Both the position numbers and the translations under genes were made by a program. Positions 9,067-19,069 of a stretch of DNA of 64,000 nt are shown in pieces (position 1 is the stretch's first letter; each line of letters begins with the position of its first letter). The DNA lies in assembly GCF_019977655.1 (NCBI RefSeq), contig NZ_AP024849.1, positions 3,815,001 to 3,879,000 of the forward strand, given 5' to 3'. The notes beneath the pieces are model-generated. The model saw only the letters and a program-made list of their open reading frames with translations, had not been told where the DNA came from and made no database searches. The DNA comes from Clostridium gelidum (lineage in GTDB: Bacteria > Bacillota > Clostridia > Clostridiales > Clostridiaceae).

Positions 9067-11526
9067 TTAATAATCATTGCTCTTGTTCATATAATTTTTA
9101 TTCCATTCCTTATTAGCAATGTCAGCATAACCTGGAAAGTCACTAGGCGCTTCAGCTGTTAAATTTGCTTTATCATGTGCGTTTTTAAAAGGATCAGTCC
9201 CTTGTCTTTCTTTTACTGGATCCCAAGTAGACGGATCAGTTAATGGCATTCCATCATCCATATATTTTTTTTCTGTCAATTCATGATTCCTAAGAGCCTC
9301 AAACCAGTCCTTTTCGGTCTTTGTAATTTCTCCACTTCTTGCCTTTTCCCAACCATAAGCAATATTAGCATTCCCTTGAAAATATAGTTTTTCAGGAGGT
9401 TTACCTTGTACTGATAAATCATGGGTATTAAAAAACAAGTGATTTTTCATGTCTATAATGTCTTGCTCTGGTAGACCTGTATTTTTTGCAATATCTGAAA
9501 CATCACTAAAACCTGCTTTTCTAATGTCGATATATCTTCGCTCAATTAATGCATCAAATCCATCCTCTGGAGGAATAATATATTTTCTCATATCATCAGT
9601 ATATTTTTCTATTGACTTCACATAGCTGGTCTTAGTATCCTTAAAAAGATTTTTAAAAAATTCAGCCAAATCATCAGTAGCCTTAGGTATTTTACTAGCT
9701 AATTTTTTACTTGCATTCATTCCTAATTCAGCCAACTTAGGAATATTTTTAAGTTGACCTGCTATTGGAACTGCTATCAGTGCTACATTAAATGTAAAAT
9801 TAGCAAGATTAAATTCGTCCTTATATGGTGCCATATCATATAAATAATCATGGATATCTGAAGATATACTACTGCACTTCTCTCTTGCCTTCTTCATAAC
9901 ATCAAAATCTTCTAGTGCTCCACCAAATGGTGCTTCACCTGTTACTTTCTTATAACCATCATACAAATGACGTGCAGGACCTATTATCGTACTATTTTCC
10001 AGTTCATAACTAGCCATTTCTCCTGTTGAAATTATAGTCTCTTGAGCAACATTTCCCAAAGCTAACAAATCACTTTTTAAATATTTTCCAGGTGAATTAT
10101 GTTCCAAATAACTATCCATATCAACAGGCACAAAAGAACTTTTTTCTCCTGATGCTGTTTGTATAGTATTAGTTTTTCCTAAGACATATACACCATCTCC
10201 GGATTTTTCTTTTACTAAAGTTTCACTTCCGTAACCACGATTAGAGTTAAACTCTTTTATATCTTCATTATTTTTTAATTCTTCTCCTACAACCGGAACT
10301 GAATTTCCATTATCTGATGATGAAGTTTCTCCTGGTATACTTCCTAGAACTGCTACCATTCCAGCAATAGCAGATACTAAAGCTCCTACAGCAAATTCTA
10401 TACTCTCTGCCACCTTTTTAGCAATTGCCGCAGCAACTCCAGCAGTAGGCTCATCATCTGTAAATGCTCCATAACTATCCCTAGCACTTCCACTTTCGTA
10501 AACCACACTTGATTCAGCATAAAATTCATTTTCAAGAGAAATGTAGCTACTCTTGTTCTTTTGTACTAACAATTTACTTGTAGCACTTATTGCTACACTT
10601 CCAGCACTTAGACTTACACTTCCTGATGCTCCTATACTTAAATTTCCCGAGCTATTAAATGTAATTCCACTTTGATCATTTAAGTTTACATTAAATCCAC
10701 TTCTATGAAAATTAATTGCTCCTGGCAACATATCTAAGTAGTTTCCACTTTCTGTTGCAAAATATCTGTTAGCTGTATCTGATAATTCAGCACAAGTGTC
10801 TCCATTTTTACGAACACAATTTGTAGCAATAGGTGCTGCCTCTATTATATCTTGGAAATATAACATTGCGCTTTCGTTAACTAACGGCATTGAGTACAAT
10901 ATATTTCCTGTTGGTGGTGCATAATAAAACCAAGCTGCCTTTGAAGGATCTTGACTTTCATCTATATTTAAATGTATTTTCAGCTTTTCACCAGCTGTCT
11001 CTAAAACTTTTCCTTCAATGGAAACTCCCTTTATCTTTTGGTTATAGATTTTATCTTGCCAAATTCCTCGTTCCCTGCAAAATCTATATTTATATATTAA
11101 CTCTCCTTGATGAAGTTTTGCTTCGTATTGATTAACATATAAATCTTTTTGCTTAAAATAAATTTTATCTCCTATATCCATCTTTTTAAGGTTTTCTACT
11201 TCATAATAAAAGAAATCTGTATCGTGAAAATCTATTCCAAAGACTTGAGCTTTATTATATCTTTCTAAATCTTTGCATGCTTTATAATTTACTTCATCTT
11301 CTAATGTATATTTTTTACCATCTGGTCTTCCATAATAAAACAAATTATTTAGATTTATTATATCACAAATCACTTCTAATCGAAGTAGACTTGCTACTCT
11401 TTTTAAAAATTCATAATCGGTTTCTTTATATTGAAATAAAGGTACCCCTATTTTCATTGGCTCGTCCATGCATTGTGTATAACCTAAACTTTTATAAATA
11501 TCATAAAGAAGCTCTGAATCCTTTCC
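9067..11526 (-). CDS. VgrG-like spike fused to a C-terminal toxin, N terminus missing
   Basis: The protein from the first ATG (11469) has 800 residues. Residues 1-400 are nearly identical to residues 145-550 of the spike-PoNe protein: gp27/gp5-like spike domain, OB-fold, beta-helix repeats (SIGASGSVSLSAGSVAIS), then a hydrophobic alanine/glycine-rich segment. The C-terminal 150 residues differ and carry IAKNTGLPEQDI, NHLFFNTH, RNHELTEKKYMDDGMP and a late AHDKANL, a His/Glu pattern suggesting a metal-dependent enzyme that I cannot name. The frame is open upstream to 11526 (YDIYKSLGYTQC), matching the paralogue, then stops, so about 120 N-terminal residues have been lost. A terminator lies just upstream and no promoter is seen: probably a silent toxin cassette. 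Confidence 0.75.
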   Translation of the reverse strand, partial: GKDSELLYDIYKSLGYTQCMDEPMKIGVPLFQYKETDYEFLKRVASLLRLEVICDIINLNNLFYYGRPDGKKYTLEDEVNYKACKDLERYNKAQVFGIDFHDTDFFYYEVENLKKMDIGDKIYFKQKDLYVNQYEAKLHQGELIYKYRFCRERGIWQDKIYNQKIKGVSIEGKVLETAGEKLKIHLNIDESQDPSKAAWFYYAPPTGNILYSMPLVNESAMLYFQDIIEAAPIATNCVRKNGDTCAELSDTANRYFATESGNYLDMLPGAINFHRSGFNVNLNDQSGITFNSSGNLSIGASGSVSLSAGSVAISATSKLLVQKNKSSYISLENEFYAESSVVYESGSARDSYGAFTDDEPTAGVAAAIAKKVAESIEFAVGALVSAIAGMVAVLGSIPGETSSSDNGNSVPVVGEELKNNEDIKEFNSNRGYGSETLVKEKSGDGVYVLGKTNTIQTASGEKSSFVPVDMDSYLEHNSPGKYLKSDLLALGNVAQETIISTGEMASYELENSTIIGPARHLYDGYKKVTGEAPFGGALEDFDVMKKAREKCSSISSDIHDYLYDMAPYKDEFNLANFTFNVALIAVPIAGQLKNIPKLAELGMNASKKLASKIPKATDDLAEFFKNLFKDTKTSYVKSIEKYTDDMRKYIIPPEDGFDALIERRYIDIRKAGFSDVSDIAKNTGLPEQDIIDMKNHLFFNTHDLSVQGKPPEKLYFQGNANIAYGWEKARSGEITKTEKDWFEALRNHELTEKKYMDDGMPLTDPSTWDPVKERQGTDPFKNAHDKANLTAEAPSDFPGYADIANKEWNKNYMNKSNDY

Positions 11527-11581
11527 TTAAAAGAACAAAATACTGTAATGCTTACTTTCAGATTCTTTTGCTTCTACATGG

Positions 11582-11612
11582 AAAAAGCAGATGATTTTTA
11601 TCATCTGCTTTC
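11582..11612 (-). terminator. Intrinsic terminator after the PoNi gene
   Basis: Perfect eight-pair stem GCAGATGA/TCATCTGC with a short A/T loop, followed on the minus strand by a U5 tract. It ends the spike-PoNe-PoNi transcript and insulates the truncated toxin cassette downstream. Confidence 0.8.
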
Positions 11613-11740
11613 ATAAGTTCTTTATTTATTTCAAACTTATATTTGGAAAATTTACACCTCCGAGGTCATAATCGGGAATTTTCGAGTGATTTGCTATTTT
11701 ATTATAGATATTACATATTGATTCTAAATAAAATTTAAAT

Positions 11741-12991
11741 TTATTTAATTTCTTTTACATCTGTAACAGTAACTTCATGCATCTTTTCAATATTTGCATC
11801 TTTCGGTACCACTGCATAATAATTTTGATCATTATCTAATACAAATTGAATTAGCTTTGTCTCTGAATTTCTCCAGTAATTTTTCATATTTGAATAATAA
11901 TCTTCTATATCTTCTTTATAATCTAACTGCAAAATATATCCTTTTTCTGTCATTGCAAAAACAATCAGACTTCCTAATAGATTTTTTTCCTTATTTTCTT
12001 TTTTATACTCTTCAAAGAAAAACCATATTTGATCTAATCCAATAGGCTTTTTGTATTTTTCATAAAAATTGCTATCATCTAGAACTTTATAATCATATAT
12101 CAACTCATTTACAAATGAATGCCATTTTATTGGAATAATTCTTTCTAATTCAGTATTATTTTCAATTCCTTCTTTTGCTTTTGCTTTTTCTATCTCTTCA
12201 CTATCATACTCATGCTTGAATTCACTTATTGAAACTTTCTTAAATTTCATTACATTCTTATAATGTGCCAAATCATATGGGTAATGATTATTTTCTATTA
12301 AGCTTGCATCATCAATCTCTAATATTTTTGCTAATGCTGCTGTTTCAAAACTCCATAATCCTACATAACCATGTTCTTTATGTGCATTTTTCCATTCATA
12401 ATCATAATGACCTTTAAACCATTCTTTTTGCATATATTTTTGTATTCTTTTTGATGCACCATTTTTATCTTTTTGTGCAAGTTCTATAATTTCTTTCGTT
12501 TTTGAATATGGATTTTCTTTATAATAAATATCTGTAACTTTCAGCCATCCAATATCGCTAGTATATAATAAATAATCAATTACTGAATCTTTAATATTTT
12601 CTTTCTCCACTAGCTTAGACAATCTTTTTATATTCTTTTTATCAGTTTCTAATAATATTCCTAAAGATATCATCCAAAGAAGATATAAATATCCTATTTT
12701 ATGTTCTCCATAGTTTTCCATACATACTATTGTATATTCAAAGTCTTGATTCAAATGCTCTACTGGCATACCGGCAGAATATAATGCACAAATCTTTTTC
12801 ATTTCATACATAGCATTGTTTTGATATGTTGAACAAATAATGTCTTTATTATCCTTAGGAAATCTCTTGATTTCATTTTTTATATCCTGCTCCAGCTCCA
12901 TTATTTCCTTTTTTTCTTCTTGTATATATTTTTCTTTATTCGCTATTTGATTTTCAAAATACTCTAAAGATTTCAAATTATCACGTAACAT
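11741..12991 (-). CDS. PoNi-type immunity protein (DUF1910/DUF1911)
   Basis: A 416-residue cytoplasmic protein. It opens with a coiled-coil stretch (residues 10-45, many K and E). Around residues 190-235 it has the DUF1911 hallmarks WFKGHYDYEW, GYVGLWSFETAALAKIL, DDASL and YPYDLAHYK. In PoNe/PoNi pairs such proteins neutralise a PD-(D/E)xK DNase toxin. It starts 21 bases after the spike-PoNe gene with a GGAGGAG site, exactly where cognate immunity is expected. The C-terminal 150 residues are longer than in the basic family and unassigned. Two independent matches (toxin domain and immunity domain) make the pair convincing. Confidence 0.85.
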   Translation of the reverse strand: MLRDNLKSLEYFENQIANKEKYIQEEKKEIMELEQDIKNEIKRFPKDNKDIICSTYQNNAMYEMKKICALYSAGMPVEHLNQDFEYTIVCMENYGEHKIGYLYLLWMISLGILLETDKKNIKRLSKLVEKENIKDSVIDYLLYTSDIGWLKVTDIYYKENPYSKTKEIIELAQKDKNGASKRIQKYMQKEWFKGHYDYEWKNAHKEHGYVGLWSFETAALAKILEIDDASLIENNHYPYDLAHYKNVMKFKKVSISEFKHEYDSEEIEKAKAKEGIENNTELERIIPIKWHSFVNELIYDYKVLDDSNFYEKYKKPIGLDQIWFFFEEYKKENKEKNLLGSLIVFAMTEKGYILQLDYKEDIEDYYSNMKNYWRNSETKLIQFVLDNDQNYYAVVPKDANIEKMHEVTVTDVKEIK

Positions 12992-13012
12992 AAATTACTC
13001 CTCCTTTATTTA

Positions 13013-15856
13013 TCATGGCCAAATCCCAATAACTTTGCCAGAACTATTCAATTTATAAGTCACTACATTTCCATTACTATCAACTTTAGCTAATACTCTT
13101 TCAACTTTACCTCTATCTAATGCTTTAGCAATTTTTCTAGCTAAATCTTCATCTCCATCTACAGCTTTTAAAATACGGTCACTCCCTTTTATCCAATCAT
13201 CAGATATTTGTAGTCCATCCTTTGTATTTCCTAACTTTGAACTGCCAAACTTAGCCTCATCAATAACATATTCTATATCTGAATCCGGATTTTTATTTTT
13301 ATATAGTCCATCAATTCCTTTTACTATTTTATCATCCTGGCTTGATGGCGCATCTCTACCTATTGACTCTAAGTCATACCCAGCATCTTTTACCTTCTGA
13401 TTACTCAATATATTATCATCTGCTGCTGCTTCGCCAAAATTTCCTTTTTGTTTGTTTGTACCAATTTTGGAATCAAAGTTATCAAAATCCCCCATCATAT
13501 TGCTAATAACAGCTCCAGTACCTAATCCATATGCTCCAATTTTACCAATACCTGCTATTGCAGCTATATTTATATCCCCTACTTTTGATATACTTAATGT
13601 ACCATTGGCAAATGCTGCAACTTTTAATCCTCCACTAAACAATTTAGGAATATTTGTAACGGATCTTGCTATTCCACCTATGCCACCTATTGCTGATGCT
13701 ATATTCATTAAAAACTTATCAGTATTAAATAAATCCTTATATGGTGCTTTATCATATAAATAATTATGCCAGTTTGAAGATATTTTATCAAATGACTCTC
13801 TTGTTGACTCCCAAGAACCTGGACGATGATATGTTAAACCTGACTGATCTACAAAGGCCTCCCACTCTTCAGGCACATAGGTAACCAATTTAAGGCCTCC
13901 CCAAATAGTTTCTTGAGCAACATCTGCTGCAGCATATAATCCTGTCTTTGGTATTAAATTATTAGGATCATAATTTGCTTTTTTATAGGCCTCATAATTA
14001 TCAACGTCTAAACTTGCACCTGATTCTGAAGAACTTACTGTAGCTGTAAAATTTTCTCCATTTTGTGCTAAAAGTTTTACTTTATCACCATCTTTATACA
14101 CAGGACCCATACCCGGAGTTTCTCCAGCACCAATATAATAGTCTTTCACATCATTAGTTGAAGTAGAATTGTTTATAGTTTGCCCGCTCATATTATTTAT
14201 ACTATTAGGCTTTCCTTGTAAAATATTAATTAAGTTATCCATGCCATTATTTGAAATATCATTACTTTTACCCATTAATGGCGTGCTTCCAATTCCACTT
14301 CCTATAGATGCAGCTATTCCAGCCATAGCAGATACTAAAGCTCCTACAGCAAATTCTATACTCTCTGCCACCTTTTTAGCAATTGCAGCAGCAACTCCAG
14401 CAGTAGGCTCATCATCCGTAAATGCTCCATAACTATCTCTAGCACTTCCACTTTCATATACCACACTTGCTTCAGCATAAAATTCATTTTCAAGAGAAAT
14501 GTAGCTACTCTTGCTCTTTTGCACTAAAAGTTTACTTGTAGCATTTATTGCTACACTACCAGCATTTATTGCTACACTACCAGCACTTAAATCTACACTT
14601 CCTGATGCACCGATACTTAAATTTCCTGAACTATTAAATGTAATTCCACTTTGATCATTTAAGTTTACATTAAAACCACTTCTATGAAAATTAATTGCTC
14701 CAGGCAGCATATCTAAGTAGTTTCCATTTTCATCTGCAAAGTATCTGTTCGCTGTATCCGAAAAATCTGAGCAGGTATCTCCATTTTTCCTAACACAATT
14801 TGTAGCAATAGGTGCTGCCTCTATTATATCTTGGAAATATAACATTGCACTTTCGTTAACTAACGGCATTGAGTAGAGTATATTTCCTGTTGGTGGTGCA
14901 TAATAAAACCAAGCTGCCTTTGAAGGATCTTGACTTTCATCTATATTTAGATGAATCTTTAACTTTTCTCCAGCTGTCTCTAAAACTTTTCCTTCAAGAG
15001 CTACTCCCTTTATCTTTTTGTTGTATATTTTATCTATCCAAATTCCTCTATCTCTGCAAAATCTATATTTATAAATTAAATCTCCTTTATGAAGTTTTGC
15101 TTCATATTGATTAACATATAAATCCTTCTGCTTAAAGTAAATTTTATCTCCTATATCCATCTTTTGACGTTTTTCTACTTCGTAATAAAAGAAATCTGTA
15201 TCGTGAAAATCTATTCCAAAGACTTGAGCTTTGCTATATCTTTCTAAATCTTTGCATGCTTTATAATTTACTCTATCTTCTAATGTATATTTTTTACCAT
15301 CTGGTCTTCCATAATAAAACAAATTATTTAGATTTATTATATCACAAATCACTTCTAATCCAAGTAGACTTGCTACTCTTTTTAAAAATTCATAATCGGT
15401 TTCTTTATATTGGAATAAAGATTTTCCTATACTCATTGGTCTGCTCATACATTGAGTAAATCCATAACCTTTATAATCTTTAAGTATTTCATTTATTAAA
15501 TTATCATAACTCATTTCTGCATCTTGAAATGATCTTGTTTTTTCTTCAATATCAAGAAGAATACTGCTTGTCGCTGCTTCTAATTCTAAATAATATATTC
15601 CATTTTCATTTGTTGTTATTACATTTTGTATTATTCCATTGAATATGATAGATTTTTCTTTATCTTCTAATTCTTCATATAGAACAATTTTATCTTCAGT
15701 GGAAGCTTCTATAGCATACTTAAAATTAATTGTATCATCTACTAAACATTTCAAGTATAAATATCCATGCTCACTTGGCTTGCAAGAAATTTTAATGTCT
15801 TCTATTCTTAGTATTTCATAAGGACAGCTTATCCTTAATTTATGAATTGCTTCCAT
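13013..15856 (-). CDS. VgrG-like spike protein with C-terminal PoNe DNase domain
   Basis: A 947-residue effector. Residues 1-330 form the phage late-control-D/VgrG spike. Residues 385-480 are beta-helix-like repeats (SIGASGSVDLSAGSVAINAGSVAIN). About residues 505-540 are a hydrophobic A/G-rich helix pair, then a linker and a second hydrophobic region near 700-790. The last 130 residues match PoNe: KGNFGEAAAD, GIDGLY, VIDEAKFGSSKLGNTKDGLQISDDWI, that is the D and ExK of a PD-(D/E)xK nuclease plus the QxxxxW motif. The toxin would degrade DNA of a competing cell after contractile injection. The hydrophobic helices are the kind bound by Eag chaperones. The cognate PoNi gene follows. The injection machine itself is not in the window. 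Confidence 0.85.
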   Translation of the reverse strand: MEAIHKLRISCPYEILRIEDIKISCKPSEHGYLYLKCLVDDTINFKYAIEASTEDKIVLYEELEDKEKSIIFNGIIQNVITTNENGIYYLELEAATSSILLDIEEKTRSFQDAEMSYDNLINEILKDYKGYGFTQCMSRPMSIGKSLFQYKETDYEFLKRVASLLGLEVICDIINLNNLFYYGRPDGKKYTLEDRVNYKACKDLERYSKAQVFGIDFHDTDFFYYEVEKRQKMDIGDKIYFKQKDLYVNQYEAKLHKGDLIYKYRFCRDRGIWIDKIYNKKIKGVALEGKVLETAGEKLKIHLNIDESQDPSKAAWFYYAPPTGNILYSMPLVNESAMLYFQDIIEAAPIATNCVRKNGDTCSDFSDTANRYFADENGNYLDMLPGAINFHRSGFNVNLNDQSGITFNSSGNLSIGASGSVDLSAGSVAINAGSVAINATSKLLVQKSKSSYISLENEFYAEASVVYESGSARDSYGAFTDDEPTAGVAAAIAKKVAESIEFAVGALVSAMAGIAASIGSGIGSTPLMGKSNDISNNGMDNLINILQGKPNSINNMSGQTINNSTSTNDVKDYYIGAGETPGMGPVYKDGDKVKLLAQNGENFTATVSSSESGASLDVDNYEAYKKANYDPNNLIPKTGLYAAADVAQETIWGGLKLVTYVPEEWEAFVDQSGLTYHRPGSWESTRESFDKISSNWHNYLYDKAPYKDLFNTDKFLMNIASAIGGIGGIARSVTNIPKLFSGGLKVAAFANGTLSISKVGDINIAAIAGIGKIGAYGLGTGAVISNMMGDFDNFDSKIGTNKQKGNFGEAAADDNILSNQKVKDAGYDLESIGRDAPSSQDDKIVKGIDGLYKNKNPDSDIEYVIDEAKFGSSKLGNTKDGLQISDDWIKGSDRILKAVDGDEDLARKIAKALDRGKVERVLAKVDSNGNVVTYKLNSSGKVIGIWP

Positions 15857-15892
15857 TTATCTTTTCCCTCCCCCTTTCCTATAACTACTGCC

Positions 15893-16267
15893 TTATTCTT
15901 GTCCATGGTCAACAAATGTTATGTTACCTCCATGAGTACAGAATATTATTGACTCATTTGTTAAAGCTGGCTGACCTTCTATTATGGTATTATCCTTTGT
16001 CTTAACCCAATCCACAACTATTACTGGCGTACATTTTTTTCCTGTCTTTAATGCTCCATTTTTATCTATAACAGTTGTTTCCTCTCCTGCCAAGCATTCT
16101 GGACATACTCCAAAATAACTTATATTCTCTGGTTTCCAATCTTTTTTGTTTAATATTGGTTTACCATTAACATAACTTCCGTGGCTTACAGGAAGATTTA
16201 TTTTTCTTTCATTACTTCCCTTATCACACCACATCTTTGCTCCTCTTACAACATAGTAAGTAGCCAT
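15893..16267 (-). CDS. DUF4280 PAAR-like spike-tip protein
   Basis: A 124-residue protein with conserved cysteines (MWCDKG, CPECLAG, FCTHGG) and glycine-rich turns of the DUF4280 family, which is PAAR-like and thought to cap the spike with a metal-held tip. It opens with ATYYVVRGAKMWC, the usual family start. GGGAGGG precedes the ATG. It stands directly upstream of the spike-PoNe gene, fitting a tip that is loaded with that effector. Family assignment is good; role follows from PAAR biology. Confidence 0.8.
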   Translation of the reverse strand: MATYYVVRGAKMWCDKGSNERKINLPVSHGSYVNGKPILNKKDWKPENISYFGVCPECLAGEETTVIDKNGALKTGKKCTPVIVVDWVKTKDNTIIEGQPALTNESIIFCTHGGNITFVDHGQE

Positions 16268-16307
16268 AATTTACCCTCCCTTAGTTTTTTGTTTTTTTAA
16301 TCATAAT

Positions 16308-16838
16308 TTACTTACTTCTTATCTCCACTTTTTCGAGAATAATTCCATTAAAATCTCTTCGTAGTAAACTTTCTGCCACATCTAATCTAACAACTACCAT
16401 GGTTTTTGAACTTTCTTTAATCTTAAGAACTTTTTTATTCCTTATTTTCTCTTCATTTAATATAATTTTTTTAACAACAGTTTTATTTAAATTCATTTCT
16501 GCATCTTCACTTAAAGCTTCTATTTCTTCAAAAATAGGCAGATAATATACATTTTGAATTGAATTCTTAAAATCAGTTAAAACTATCATTTTAAAAATTA
16601 TATTAGTATTGTATTTTTCTAATATCTTTTTCATATCTTCAGATACTAAAAATAGTTGATTATCTAAAATATCAAGGTAATTATTGTTTTTATCAGATTT
16701 TACATAAAGAATAGTTACATCTTTTATCTTATCTGCATTTATTAAATTCAAATTCTTAATATTAATATTATTAAACCAATCTACAATACTTGGAATATAA
16801 GAATATCTTTTATCTTGCTTTAATAAAAAATAATCCAT
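16308..16838 (-). CDS. Hypothetical protein of the spike/toxin cluster
   Basis: A 176-residue soluble protein, rich in Lys, Asn and Ile, without signal peptide or membrane segment. I do not recognise it. A decayed copy may lie at 5236-5318, at the far end of the array, which suggests that it was duplicated together with spike genes. It lies 29 bases after the 201-residue gene and 40 bases before the DUF4280 gene, so it belongs to the same operon. An adaptor or baseplate role is possible but not shown. Confidence 0.6.
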   Translation of the reverse strand: MDYFLLKQDKRYSYIPSIVDWFNNINIKNLNLINADKIKDVTILYVKSDKNNNYLDILDNQLFLVSEDMKKILEKYNTNIIFKMIVLTDFKNSIQNVYYLPIFEEIEALSEDAEMNLNKTVVKKIILNEEKIRNKKVLKIKESSKTMVVVRLDVAESLLRRDFNGIILEKVEIRSK

Positions 16839-16867
16839 ATTTATCCCCTTTCCTAAAGGACGATCCT

Positions 16868-17473
16868 TTATTTTTCTTTTGAAGTTTCATATATAAGCAC
16901 AGCTTCATCACAATATTCCCCTGCAAGTATACTTATTTCATAATTCTTTTTCATTTCCTTATATTCATCACATTCTACAAAATCATTTACTATACTTTCT
17001 AAGATTTTTATACCTAATCTATGATACTTGTTCCCTTCTTTAATCTTTATTTTTTCTATATCCATTTCAGTTATAGTTCGTCCATATTCTTTTCTTTTTA
17101 TTTGTAATTCTTCCATATGATTAAAAAGTGGTTCATATATAAAACTCAAATCAATATTTATAAAACATTCCTCTTTATCTAAAAGCCATTTATCATCATA
17201 AAAATCTATTCTGTAAACACCTAAATTTTGCATGAGGCTTGTCCTTAAATATGATATATAGATGTACTTTATTTCACCTTTAAGACCTTGTTCTTGCATA
17301 TTAATAGCCTTCTTGCAGACTTCTTTAAACTTTAAGATAAGCTCTTCAATTATAGATTTTTTATTATCTTCAAACATTTCATATATCTTAGGACTCTCTT
17401 CGTAAAATCTTCCCTCAACATACTTTGTTTTAAATTCATCCATTATCTTTTCTTTATTTACTGGAATTATCAT
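16868..17473 (-). CDS. Hypothetical protein of the spike/toxin cluster
   Basis: A 201-residue soluble protein with strongly charged helices (EELILKFKEVCKKAINMQEQGLK region). It has no signal peptide and no motif that I know. GAGAGGGG precedes the ATG. It lies between the toxin-free vgrG and the 176-residue gene, in the same direction and with short gaps, so co-transcription is likely. It could be an adaptor or chaperone for effector loading; that is inference from place only. Confidence 0.6.
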   Translation of the reverse strand: MIIPVNKEKIMDEFKTKYVEGRFYEESPKIYEMFEDNKKSIIEELILKFKEVCKKAINMQEQGLKGEIKYIYISYLRTSLMQNLGVYRIDFYDDKWLLDKEECFINIDLSFIYEPLFNHMEELQIKRKEYGRTITEMDIEKIKIKEGNKYHRLGIKILESIVNDFVECDEYKEMKKNYEISILAGEYCDEAVLIYETSKEK

Positions 17474-17487
17474 TGATTTCCCCTCTC

Positions 17488-17613
17488 TTATAGATATACA
17501 ACTTCTAAATTACGCTTATACTTTGAATATATATCCACAATTAGAAATAAGGGTCTTGCTTTTGTGTAATCTTCAGTAACTGGAACAAATGCATGCCCCC
17601 TTATTTCGGCGGC
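17488..17613 (-). pseudogene. Short C-terminal gene remnant after vgrG
   Basis: An open stretch of about 41 codons reading AAEIRGHAFVPVTEDYTKAR and ending VVYL-stop. It has no start codon, no ribosome site, and a stop directly before it. It looks like the tail of a lost gene of the spike cluster. The family is unknown. Confidence 0.4.
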
Positions 17614-17642
17614 CTATCTAAATATCTTTAATATAAATGACC

Positions 17643-19055
17643 CTACTGTGTATTAATCTTAGCTCCACTCATAACAACATCATCTTTAATTACAATACTT
17701 GCTCCAGATTGAGACAATGTAACTCCTCCATCTCCATGTATTGATACATCTCCACCACTTATATTTATACTTGAACCCGACATTGAAATTTGACTATCAC
17801 TATTAACTTGTATTCCACCATCATCATTTAAACTCATAGAGTTTCCACCAGAGATAATATCTATTGCACCAGGTCTCATTATTATTTCTTTTCCATACTT
17901 TGTGCTAAAGCTCTTTACAGATGGATCACTACGTTTTGTAGAATCACTTGATTGTAAATTAACTGAACTTATTACACATGAATGCTTTTCTTCGTTATCT
18001 GGAAAATATAATCGAACTACATCTTCAATTTCAGGCATACAGTACCAGCCTGTACCATCTGGAGATGAGAAAACAGTTGCATATTCAAACCATCTTACTC
18101 CTTCACGTTCTGTTGGACTTCCATCTATTTCCAAAGAAACTTTAACATTATCTTTTTCAGTAGATAACACTCTTCCTTGAAGCGAAACACCAACAAGATT
18201 GTTATTATAAAGTTTCCTAACCTTCATGCCTTTTTCATCTCTTAAAATGTATTTATTTGAAAGAACTCCGCCTACCATTTCTATCTCACATTTATATACA
18301 AAAAGTTTTCTTCCTTTAAATGCAGCCTGATTATATAAATTCATTATTCTATTGCTTGTTATTTCATAACTTACTAGATTCATATCATCCAATTCATAAG
18401 CTTCATTGGCTGATTTTACCTTGTATTCGTGTAAGCCTTTTTTTATTGAATAATTAAATTCATTAAGATCAAAAACTTTACTATATCCAGCTCCGCCTAA
18501 AGAGTACTTTATATCAGTCAATTGACACTCTGAAACTATTCCTCCATTAAAATGTGATGCTAATCTCTTTACAAACTCCCAATCAGTTTCTCTATATTGA
18601 ACTATTAATTTATCAATTTTAGCTCCATAAGTAACATTATCTATATTCTGAATATTGCTATATCCACTATTTATAATAGTAAAGATATCTCCATAAGTAC
18701 TTTCTTCATTTTGGAAGCTACGACTCTTCTCTTTTATATCCATTAAAAATGTTTTGCTTAAAGCTTCAATTTCTAAAGTTCTTACATCATTATTTGCGCT
18801 AATACTAATATTAGTAACTATTCCTTGAAATAAATCAGTAACATTTCCTTCATCATCTTTAACAGATACCTTAATACTTTCTTCTGCCGTTGCTACCTCA
18901 ACATATTTGTCTTCATTTTCATCACTTATAATTCCACTTATATAAAGTCTTCCATGTTCATTTAATTCTCTTGTTATTTTTAACTTTTTTATTTTTTCAA
19001 ATTTGTAAGGTGATACTACAATATCTCCATAGGTATATACATATTCTTCACTCAC
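17643..19055 (-). CDS. VgrG-like spike protein without toxin domain
   Basis: A 470-residue protein of the Vgr-related/phage late control D family. The N-terminal gp27-like part (VVSPYKFEKIKKLKITRELNEHG, RSFQNEESTYGDIF, VQYRETDWEFVKRLASHF) aligns with the two spike-toxins. An OB-fold region follows (LQGRVLSTEKDNVKVSLEID) with WYCMPEIEDVVRLYFPDN, then a repetitive beta-helix tip rich in G, S and I (residues 395-465). It ends without a toxin, so it may be the structural spike. The start is a GTG at 19055 just after the Eag-like gene; AAGGAG lies 12 bases upstream, a little far. Confidence 0.85.
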   Translation of the reverse strand: MSEEYVYTYGDIVVSPYKFEKIKKLKITRELNEHGRLYISGIISDENEDKYVEVATAEESIKVSVKDDEGNVTDLFQGIVTNISISANNDVRTLEIEALSKTFLMDIKEKSRSFQNEESTYGDIFTIINSGYSNIQNIDNVTYGAKIDKLIVQYRETDWEFVKRLASHFNGGIVSECQLTDIKYSLGGAGYSKVFDLNEFNYSIKKGLHEYKVKSANEAYELDDMNLVSYEITSNRIMNLYNQAAFKGRKLFVYKCEIEMVGGVLSNKYILRDEKGMKVRKLYNNNLVGVSLQGRVLSTEKDNVKVSLEIDGSPTEREGVRWFEYATVFSSPDGTGWYCMPEIEDVVRLYFPDNEEKHSCVISSVNLQSSDSTKRSDPSVKSFSTKYGKEIIMRPGAIDIISGGNSMSLNDDGGIQVNSDSQISMSGSSINISGGDVSIHGDGGVTLSQSGASIVIKDDVVMSGAKINTQ

Positions 19056-19069
19056 TCATTCTCATCTCC

